Source: Mucilaginibacter achroorhodeus
GTDB taxonomy: Bacteria; Bacteroidota; Bacteroidia; Sphingobacteriales; Sphingobacteriaceae
Length of the DNA: 64,000 nucleotides
NCBI RefSeq assembly: GCF_007846095.1
Contig: NZ_VOEI01000001.1
Coordinates: 124,001-188,000 of the forward strand
Reading direction: 5' to 3'
Translations under genes and position numbers: made by a program
Notes under the pieces: generated by a model
Told to the model about the DNA's origin: nothing
Seen by the model: the letters and a program-made list of their open reading frames with translations, nothing else
Database searches by the model: none
In this document: positions 50,438 to 57,308 of the stretch, one piece after another
How the letters are laid out: every line of letters starts with the position of its first letter
Position numbering within the stretch: the first letter of the stretch is position 1

Positions 50438-51772
50438 TTAGATATGGTATTCTTCCATTTTGCGATAGAGGGTAGAAAGGCTTATGCCAAGCAATTGAGC
50501 AGCCTCTTTTTTATTACCATTGGTTTGATAAAGGGCCTTACGAATGTATCGTGTCTCAAGGTCGTTTAAATCAAACGAATCACTCTGCTCTGCTAAAGTT
50601 TCCTCAAAAAAATCTGACGGTAATGATGCGGTTGTCAGTTCCTCCCCGCTGTTGATGATCATTAAACGTTCCATCAGATTTCTTAGCTCGCGTATGTTAC
50701 CGGGCCAGATATATTCACTTAAACATTTCAACAAATTAGAGTTGATCTGCGGAACAGGCTTATTAAACAATACGGCAAATTGGTTCGCAAAATATTCGGT
50801 AAGGGCTTTAATGTCTTCACCCCGTTGGCGTAGTGGCGGCAGCTGTATAGTGTAAACCGCAAGCCGGTAATACAGGTCGAGCCGGAACTTACCGTTGATG
50901 GCCTCATTCTTAAGTTTCCTGTTAGTAGCCGCAATAATACGGGTGTTAACTTTGGTGGTACGCGCCTCGCCAACACGATTAAAAACTCCATTCTCCAATA
51001 CACGTAGCAATTGAGCTTGCAGTTCCAGGTTCATTTCCCCTATTTCATCCAGGAAAAGTGTGCCCCCATCAGCCTCCTCAAAAAGCCCTTTCTTATCTTT
51101 TAATGCGCCCGTGAAAGAGCCAGCTACATGGCCAAAAAGTTCGCTCTTCAAAAGGTCGCCGGAGAACGAGCTGCAGTTGACTGCCACAAAGGGTTTATCA
51201 AACCGCGGGCTGGCTTTGTGCAGGGCCTGGGCAAATACCTCTTTGCCGGTGCCTGTCTCGCCCAAAAGTAATACCGTAGTGGTGGTTGTCGCTACCTGTT
51301 GGGCCATGGCTACGGCTTGTTTTGTTGCAGGAGAGTTGCCAATAATGTAATCGAAGGTATACTCTTGTGATATCTGCTTTTTTAGCGGCTTGGCCTGCAC
51401 AACCAGCCTTGATTTTTCTGCTGCACTTTTAACAATAGGTACTATACGTGCGTTATCGTCACCTTTCATGATGTAATCGAAAGCGCCGTTTTTAACCGCC
51501 TTAACGCAGTCCTTTATAGAACCAAAGGCAGTTAGCACAACAACTTCCACCCTTTCAAACCGGTCTTTTATTTTTTTCACCAGTTCAACGCCGCTTGCAT
51601 CAGGCAGTTTCACGTCACTTATCACCACCGATACCTCATTCTCGCCAAGCACCTTTAACCCAGCCGCAGCATTTGGCGCTTTATAAACATTAAACCCTTC
51701 ATTCTCTATGATACGCGCAAGCAGGTCTCTAAACTTGCCCTCGTCTTCTATTATTAAGATATTATCTGCCAT
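50438..51772 (-). CDS. NtrC-family sigma-54-dependent response regulator
   Basis: The 444-residue protein has a receiver domain with Asp10 and phospho-acceptor Asp53 (VVISDVKLPDASG), and an AAA+ domain with Walker A GETGTGKE. Its sigma-54 contact loop is GSFTGA, with Ser for the usual Ala; LFLDEIGEM (Walker B) follows. The end is a Fis-type helix-turn-helix (NGNKKEAAQLLGISLSTLYRKMEEY). It should activate sigma-54 promoters after phosphorylation. The divergent sensor kinase is the likely partner, and two predicted sigma-54 promoters flank this gene. Confidence 0.95.
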   Translation of the reverse strand: MADNILIIEDEGKFRDLLARIIENEGFNVYKAPNAAAGLKVLGENEVSVVISDVKLPDASGVELVKKIKDRFERVEVVVLTAFGSIKDCVKAVKNGAFDYIMKGDDNARIVPIVKSAAEKSRLVVQAKPLKKQISQEYTFDYIIGNSPATKQAVAMAQQVATTTTTVLLLGETGTGKEVFAQALHKASPRFDKPFVAVNCSSFSGDLLKSELFGHVAGSFTGALKDKKGLFEEADGGTLFLDEIGEMNLELQAQLLRVLENGVFNRVGEARTTKVNTRIIAATNRKLKNEAINGKFRLDLYYRLAVYTIQLPPLRQRGEDIKALTEYFANQFAVLFNKPVPQINSNLLKCLSEYIWPGNIRELRNLMERLMIINSGEELTTASLPSDFFEETLAEQSDSFDLNDLETRYIRKALYQTNGNKKEAAQLLGISLSTLYRKMEEYHI

Positions 51773-51858
51773 CGCCCTCGCGCGCAGCTAAAAATATGCC
51801 TTGTTTTGTAAGACGGCATAAACAGGCTGTTAGCGTATGATTTAACCTTTTTAGCAAA

Positions 51859-51909
51859 GTTGGCCAACAGCGTCACCTTATCATTTTGGGAAAATACTTT
51901 GTCAAAATG
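51859..51909. promoter_or_regulatory. Palindromes between regulator and kinase genes (possible activator sites)
   Basis: A perfect 10-bp palindrome GTTGGCCAAC lies at 51859-51868. An inverted pair CATTTTG (51882-51888) and CAAAATG (51903-51909) follows. They are 100-150 bases upstream of the predicted sigma-54 promoter of the kinase, the usual place for NtrC-type binding sites. Assignment is by position only. Confidence 0.35.
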
Positions 51910-52009
51910 AAAAAGATGCTGCACTAAGCAACTCGGCCAAAACAGTAAAAAATTTCTTATTCTGCATTCGCAGGCCGTAATCCGGTCTGTGAGCCTAACG
52001 CGAAAGCTC

Positions 52010-52025
52010 TGGCACTGGCATTGTA
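52010..52025 (+). promoter_or_regulatory. Predicted sigma-54 promoter of the sensor kinase gene
   Basis: TGGCACTGGCATTGTA matches TGGCAC-N5-TTGCW with a single mismatch (T for C in the -12 part) and exact spacing. It ends 28 bases before the kinase ATG, placing the start of transcription about 18 bases upstream of the ATG. Confidence 0.68.
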
Positions 52026-52053
52026 AAGCCCGCCTATCACAAGTTCCGGGTAA

Positions 52054-53787
52054 ATGACAATTAAAAATCTACTTCGCATAGGGTTTGGGGTGATCTTTAC
52101 ACTTACTGCCCTTATCTCGATACTTTCAGTACTGAATTTGAAAAAAATTGCTGAGGATGACAAAGCGATACTACGCGATAATTACGAGTCGCTCATTTTC
52201 GTAAAGAATATCAATGAAGCCCTTGATCTGCCAGATATACCAAATGATGTACAACAGGAAATAATTCAGCAAAACATCATCAACGAGAACAATAATATAA
52301 CAGAACCGCACGAACAGGAATACGCCGACTCGCTGTTTGCAAACTTTATTGGGTTTAAAAAGTATAGCTACGATCCCTTAAAAAAAGCTGTTTACAGGGC
52401 GAGGATGAAAGCGGCCGTCTATCATATTTCCACGGTAAATTTGAAAGCTATATACCAGCGTAACGCTAAAGCCAATATCGATGCCAACAATGCGATGCTT
52501 AACATGAGTATACTGGGAGCAGTAAGTTTGCTGATCACGATTCTATTCCTTTACAGGTTTCCCAACTATATCAGCCAGCCAATCAACAGGTTTATAAATG
52601 CATTTAGTGAGATCTCCCGAAAAAACTATGAGGTGAACATTCATTTCCCTGATAATAGCGAGTTCCAAAGCCTGGGCCGGTCATTCAATGAAATGGTCAC
52701 CAAACTGCGCGATTACGAGGATGGCAACCTGCAAAGCATAAAATTTGAACAACTACGCGTGGAAACCCTTGTGCAAAATGTTACCGACGCGATCATAGGA
52801 TTTGATGAGCAAGAACGGATCATATTTGCCAACCCTATGGCAATTAAACTTTTAGCGGTCACGGAAGAACAAATAAAAGGAAAGCACTTAAGAGAGATAG
52901 CACAATGGAACGAGGTTATATCTAAACTCATTCACTCAGAAAACGCTATCTATGACCTTAAGCTTGAACTGGATGGAGAGCAAACTTACTTTACACGCGA
53001 GTTTTTTGAGATACACCTGCCGGCAAACAAGAACGGACAAAGCAAAATAGGCCACTTTGTACTCCTTAAAAATATCACACGCTTTTATCACCTGGACGAA
53101 GCGAAGACCAATTTCATAGCAACTATATCCCACGAATTGAAAACCCCGATAGGCTCTATTAAAATGAGTACTGCGCTACTGCAGAACGACAGGTATGGGG
53201 CAATCACCGAATTTCAGAAAGAATTAATAGATAACATAGAGGAGGATAGTGACAGGCTGCTTAAAATAACTTCTGAACTGCTGGACATGGGGCAGGTGCA
53301 AACCGGCAAGTTGTTGCTAAACTTTACTGCTACCGATCCTATCAGTATTGTTAACTATGCTCAAAAAAGCGTAAGGTTGTTGGCAGAGCAAAAGGACATT
53401 GCCTGGAAGATAGACTGTTCGCAAGATCTACCACAAGTTTGGGCCGATCCGGACAAAACGGCGTGGGTGCTTATTAACCTGTTAACCAACGCTATAAAGT
53501 ATAGTCCAAACAAAAGTACGGTAGAATTAGCCGTTGCAAAAACTGCTGAGTACGTGCTTGAATTTTCTGTAAGAGACCATGGAGAGGGTATTAAAGAAAA
53601 TTATTTATCCCGCTTATTTGAGCGCTATTTCAAAGTTCCGGGCGACGAATCGAGGATATCAGGTACCGGGTTGGGGCTTGCAATAGCAAAGGATTTCATT
53701 ACTGCGCAAAATGGTGAGATAGGGGTAAAAAGCAAGATCAATGAAGGTAGCCGCTTTTACTTTACGCTACCTGTGCATCCGTACTGA
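52054..53787 (+). CDS. HAMP-PAS sensor histidine kinase
   Basis: Membrane helices at residues 8-28 and 151-168 enclose a helical periplasmic sensor of about 120 residues. A HAMP domain (about 169-221), a PAS domain (235-345), a HisKA domain with His360 in ISHELKTPIGSIKMS, and an HATPase domain (LINLLTNAIKYSP, RDHGEGI, GTGLGLAIAKDF) follow. It should phosphorylate the NtrC-type regulator encoded divergently upstream. A good sigma-54 promoter in front of it implies that the regulator controls its own kinase. The signal is unknown; the porin operon next door points to the envelope or ion balance. Confidence 0.93.
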   Translation: MTIKNLLRIGFGVIFTLTALISILSVLNLKKIAEDDKAILRDNYESLIFVKNINEALDLPDIPNDVQQEIIQQNIINENNNITEPHEQEYADSLFANFIGFKKYSYDPLKKAVYRARMKAAVYHISTVNLKAIYQRNAKANIDANNAMLNMSILGAVSLLITILFLYRFPNYISQPINRFINAFSEISRKNYEVNIHFPDNSEFQSLGRSFNEMVTKLRDYEDGNLQSIKFEQLRVETLVQNVTDAIIGFDEQERIIFANPMAIKLLAVTEEQIKGKHLREIAQWNEVISKLIHSENAIYDLKLELDGEQTYFTREFFEIHLPANKNGQSKIGHFVLLKNITRFYHLDEAKTNFIATISHELKTPIGSIKMSTALLQNDRYGAITEFQKELIDNIEEDSDRLLKITSELLDMGQVQTGKLLLNFTATDPISIVNYAQKSVRLLAEQKDIAWKIDCSQDLPQVWADPDKTAWVLINLLTNAIKYSPNKSTVELAVAKTAEYVLEFSVRDHGEGIKENYLSRLFERYFKVPGDESRISGTGLGLAIAKDFITAQNGEIGVKSKINEGSRFYFTLPVHPY

Positions 53788-53797
53788 GGATAATACC

Positions 53798-54817
53798 TCA
53801 GTGCATTATTTTGTAAACCAGCTCTTTCATTAAGCCGCCGTGGTCTGTGTTTGAATCGAGGCCTTTGCTTTTGAGGTCGTACTCGCGGAGGCAGCTGATC
53901 ACCTGGAAGGTTTTGGCGAGGTTGTAACCCCTGGCGGCCTGTTCGTAATCTTTTAAAAAGTACGGACTTACGCCTAATTCTTTAGCCGCATTAGCTTTAT
54001 CTCTCACATAGTGGTAGGCCAATACCTTACTGAAAAAGTTATTGAGGTTCCCCAATACCAGCACTATTGGGTTGGCTTTAGGGTTGGCTTCAAAATAATT
54101 TACGATCTGGTTAGCCTTGTAAGCATCTTTCTTAATAAGAGCTGACTGTAGTTCAAATACATTGTATTCTTTGCTGATGCCGATGTTATCCTGTACTTCT
54201 TTTAACGAGATCTCTTGCCCCCGGGGGATATTGAGCATCAGTTTGTCAAGCTCATTAGCGATCTTAGAAAGGTCATTACCTAAATACTCCGCCAGTATAG
54301 CACTTGCCTGCGGGGCGATTTTGTATTTTTTATCGTTCGAGTATTCCTCAATCCAACCGGGGATCTTATTGTCATACAAACCTGCTGATTCAAATACCAA
54401 CCCATTCTTTTCTATTGCCTTAAACGTTTTCTTCCGTTTATCAAACTTTCCGTATTTGTAGCAAAAAACCAAAATGGTGCTGGGTAGTGGCGCCTCAAGA
54501 TATGCCAATAACGGGTTGATGCTTTTCTTGTCGTCATCATCGCGGCCCCATTTCATATCCTGGGCCTCTTTAACAATTACCACCTGATAATCGCTCATCA
54601 TGGGGTAACGCTTGGCAGCGTTTATGGCCGTCATCACGTCGGTATCTTTGCCGTACAAAATGGTTTGATTAAACCCTTTTTCGGCATCAGAAAGTACATT
54701 CCGTTCAATATAGTTACCTATCAGGTCTATATAATACGGTTCTTCGCCATGGAGCAGGTATAGCGGCTTAAATTTACTGTTCTTAAGATCTTTGATGATA
54801 TCCTGCGCTGTAGCCAT
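53798..54817 (-). CDS. holA: DNA polymerase III delta subunit
   Basis: The protein of about 339 residues starts MATAQDIIKDLKNSKFKPLYLLHGEEPYYIDLIGNYIE, the standard HolA opening. It shows the AAA+-like fold without a functional Walker A, and a helical C-terminal collar domain (YNVFELQSALIKKDAYKANQIV). Delta opens the sliding clamp within the clamp loader. The start at 54817 is chosen because the longer frame (54856) has a hydrophobic unrelated leader. It is divergent from an HsdR_N-like gene, a pairing I recall from other Bacteroidota. Confidence 0.92.
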   Translation of the reverse strand: MATAQDIIKDLKNSKFKPLYLLHGEEPYYIDLIGNYIERNVLSDAEKGFNQTILYGKDTDVMTAINAAKRYPMMSDYQVVIVKEAQDMKWGRDDDDKKSINPLLAYLEAPLPSTILVFCYKYGKFDKRKKTFKAIEKNGLVFESAGLYDNKIPGWIEEYSNDKKYKIAPQASAILAEYLGNDLSKIANELDKLMLNIPRGQEISLKEVQDNIGISKEYNVFELQSALIKKDAYKANQIVNYFEANPKANPIVLVLGNLNNFFSKVLAYHYVRDKANAAKELGVSPYFLKDYEQAARGYNLAKTFQVISCLREYDLKSKGLDSNTDHGGLMKELVYKIMH

Positions 54818-54823
54818 GGGTAT

Positions 54824-54908
54824 GTCAAAAGTAAAAAGTAAATAGTAAAAAGGCATTACATTGTGGATAAAAGCCAGGAACTTTTGACTTTTAACTTTTT
54901 ACTTTTGA
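54824..54908. repeat. Inverted heptamer arrays between holA and the HsdR_N-like gene
   Basis: The left arm has GTCAAAA, GTAAAAA, GTAAATA, GTAAAAA (54824-54851). The right arm has CTTTTGA, CTTTTAA, CTTTTTA, CTTTTGA (54881-54908). Both are in strict 7-bp register and complementary, so a stem of nearly 28 pairs can form. It occupies the whole divergent spacer, where both promoters should lie. Confidence 0.85.
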
Positions 54909-54912
54909 CTCG

Positions 54913-55365
54913 ATGTTAATTCCGCTCAACCTTCCGCCATACCCTTTTAAGCTAACCGATGACAATGGCAAGCTGAGCATTTTTGATGAGTTGCGTAAAA
55001 AACAGATCATTCTTACACCCGAAGAATGGGTGAGGCAGCACTTTGTACAGTACCTTATTAAAGAAAAAGGTTATCCAAAAAGCTTAATAAAACTGGAAGG
55101 CGGCTTAAAACTCAACGGCCTGTCCAAACGTACGGACATCGTAGTTTTCAACTCTGCCGGAGAAAGGGTGCTGCTTGTAGAATGCAAAGCTCCATCGGTA
55201 AACATTACGCAAGCTACATTTGACCAGGCTGCCCGTTACAACATGGTGCATAAGGTTGCTTTAATGGCTGTAAGTAATGGTTTGCAGCATTATTACTGCA
55301 AAATTGAGCACGAGACAGACAGTTATAGATTTTTAGCAGAATTACCGGTATACAATTCTATTTAA
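54913..55365 (+). CDS. HsdR N-terminal-domain-like protein (PD-(D/E)xK nuclease fold)
   Basis: The 150-residue protein matches the HSDR_N_2 family: FDELRKKQIILTPEEWVRQHFVQYLI, then RTDIVVFNSAGERVLLVECKAP with a PD-(D/E)xK-type site (Asp75, Glu90, Lys92). EEWVRQHFVQYL and DQAARYNMVHK are conserved. It lacks the helicase and specificity parts of a type I restriction enzyme, and no hsdM or hsdS is nearby, so it is not a restriction system. The adjacency to holA suggests a link to replication or repair, which is inference. Its end overlaps the convergent hybrid kinase by 8 bp. Confidence 0.85.
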   Translation: MLIPLNLPPYPFKLTDDNGKLSIFDELRKKQIILTPEEWVRQHFVQYLIKEKGYPKSLIKLEGGLKLNGLSKRTDIVVFNSAGERVLLVECKAPSVNITQATFDQAARYNMVHKVALMAVSNGLQHYYCKIEHETDSYRFLAELPVYNSI

Positions 55366-57217
55366 CTGTTATAGCCACCAGGTTTTGGATCTTCTCCATC
55401 AGGTCATCCGGTTTGAACGGCTTGGCCACATAATCGTTCATGCCGGCGGCGGTAACCTGTTCTCTTATATCAAATAAAGCCGATGCTGTAAGGGCAATAA
55501 TAGGAATGCCTGACTTAGCGGGATCGGTCATCTTACGGATCTCCCTTGAAGCATCAAATCCGTTCATAATCGGCATTTGCAAGTCCATCAAGATCACATC
55601 AAAATTACCGTATTGAACTATCTCTACCGCACGTTCGCCATTTTCAGCAATGGTTGGTATAATATTCCACTTTGAGAAAAGCTTTTTCATTAGCATTACG
55701 TTAACCGGATTGTCTTCGGCAACTAAAACACGTAAACCTGTAGGCTCCGATGGTAATGAGACAGGTTCCGGAACAGATGTCTGTTCATTATATGATTGCC
55801 TTTCTGCAGAAACCTCAGTCGTTCTGGCACTCGTCGCCGACTCCCTCGGTGGATTATAGGCTTCTGTAGATACGGGAAATTCCATATTGAATGAAAATTC
55901 AGATCCCTGCCCAAATACACTGTTTACGCTCATCTGCAGGTTCTGCAACTCTAACAGGCGCTTTACTATCGCTAAACCTAAACCGGTACCTCCGTATTGG
56001 CGGGTAGTAGTTACCGATTCCTGAGTGAAGGGTTCAAATATGTTCTCTAAATTATCAGGTTTAATTCCAATGCCGGTATCCTTTACAGAAAACCTTACTG
56101 TGATATTGTTATGCCTGTCTTCAACGCAGGTTACCCTCACCCAGATATTGCCTTGTGCCGTAAATTTAATAGCGTTACTAACCAGGTTAAAGATTATCTG
56201 CGTCAAGCGCGTAGGGTCGCCAAAAACAAGCTTGCGGCGCAACGTACTATCAACATCAAGTTTAAAAAGCAATCCCTTCTCCTGCGCCTTAATGCTTTGC
56301 CCGCCGCAGATGTTTTGCATCAGATCAACCAGGTTAAATTTGATCTGTTCAAATACGATCTTTCCCGATTCTATCTTGTTAAAATCAAGCACATCATTCA
56401 CAATGGCGAGCAGATTATTGGCCGAGAACTTTAATATCTCCAGGTTTTCACTTTGATCTGCACGCGGATTATTCATCAACAGCAGGTTGCTCATACCTAT
56501 CACCGCATTCAACGGCGTACGTATCTCATGTGACATGGTAGACAAAAACTCCGACTGCGCCTGTGATGATTTTTCTGCCTTTTCTATCGCCTTTTCAAAT
56601 TTCACGTTTAAAGCGGCCTGCTGTTCGCCGGTATCCTTTAGCTGCTTAATATTGGCTATAAAAGTATTGTAAAAGTGGCTATTGATAAAGATGATAAGAA
56701 TGAAGTTTACGCAGGCTGCTATAATATCCGTGGCTTCATCGGCACGTTCGGGTTTCCAGGCTATGTAGTAATTGTGGTCATACTTCATCACCATAAACAG
56801 CAACACCGGCAGCAGGTTAAGCAGCGAGTAAAACATCCCCCAGTTTTGCCCGAGCATGTAAAAGCTGAATACTATAATGAGAATGATGATCTGGATGGTG
56901 ATAACGTTTACATCCTGGAGGATAACAAAAACGCTGGACAAGTTTATCAGCGTACCAATAATTAATGTTAAATGGGATATAATACGCCAGTGAGGCTTGA
57001 AAGTTAAATATTTAAATAAGGCTACAACTGCAATGAGCACACCGCCACAAGTAGCTGTCATCACCTTAAGGTTCTGCAGATAAACGCTAAGGAAGAGTGC
57101 ACCAAGACCTACTATGGATAATAAAAACCCGTAGTATAGCATACGGATGCGAGCCTTGTCGAGAAACGACATCTCGTCCGTTATGATCTTATTTATTGAA
57201 AGATTAAAAAAATTCAA
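55358..57217 (-). CDS. Hybrid sensor histidine kinase/response regulator
   Basis: Six hydrophobic segments fill residues 27-185. A short coiled coil leads to HisKA with His230 (STMSHEIRTPLNAVIGMSNLL), then an HATPase domain (IIFNLVSNAIKFTA, DTGIGIKPDNLENIFEPF, GTGLGLAIVKRLL). A linker rich in Ser, Thr, Pro and Glu precedes a C-terminal receiver (LRVLVAEDNPVNVMLMKKLF, VILMDLQMPIMNG, YVAKPFKPDDL). It has no output domain of its own, so it probably feeds a phosphorelay through a partner elsewhere. The signal is unknown. The length is typical for this layout. Confidence 0.93.
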   Translation of the reverse strand: MNFFNLSINKIITDEMSFLDKARIRMLYYGFLLSIVGLGALFLSVYLQNLKVMTATCGGVLIAVVALFKYLTFKPHWRIISHLTLIIGTLINLSSVFVILQDVNVITIQIIILIIVFSFYMLGQNWGMFYSLLNLLPVLLFMVMKYDHNYYIAWKPERADEATDIIAACVNFILIIFINSHFYNTFIANIKQLKDTGEQQAALNVKFEKAIEKAEKSSQAQSEFLSTMSHEIRTPLNAVIGMSNLLLMNNPRADQSENLEILKFSANNLLAIVNDVLDFNKIESGKIVFEQIKFNLVDLMQNICGGQSIKAQEKGLLFKLDVDSTLRRKLVFGDPTRLTQIIFNLVSNAIKFTAQGNIWVRVTCVEDRHNNITVRFSVKDTGIGIKPDNLENIFEPFTQESVTTTRQYGGTGLGLAIVKRLLELQNLQMSVNSVFGQGSEFSFNMEFPVSTEAYNPPRESATSARTTEVSAERQSYNEQTSVPEPVSLPSEPTGLRVLVAEDNPVNVMLMKKLFSKWNIIPTIAENGERAVEIVQYGNFDVILMDLQMPIMNGFDASREIRKMTDPAKSGIPIIALTASALFDIREQVTAAGMNDYVAKPFKPDDLMEKIQNLVAITVK

Positions 57218-57308
57218 GGCCTGGCCGCGGTTAAGAAAACTAATATAACAAATAAAGCCTAATACGCAATAAGCTGCTATAGGTTACCTGTGCGGCTAAA
57301 CATTACAA

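Noticed and set aside
54913..55365. HsdR_N-like gene as part of a restriction-modification system
   Set aside because: No helicase, methylase or specificity gene is present nearby and the protein is only 150 residues.
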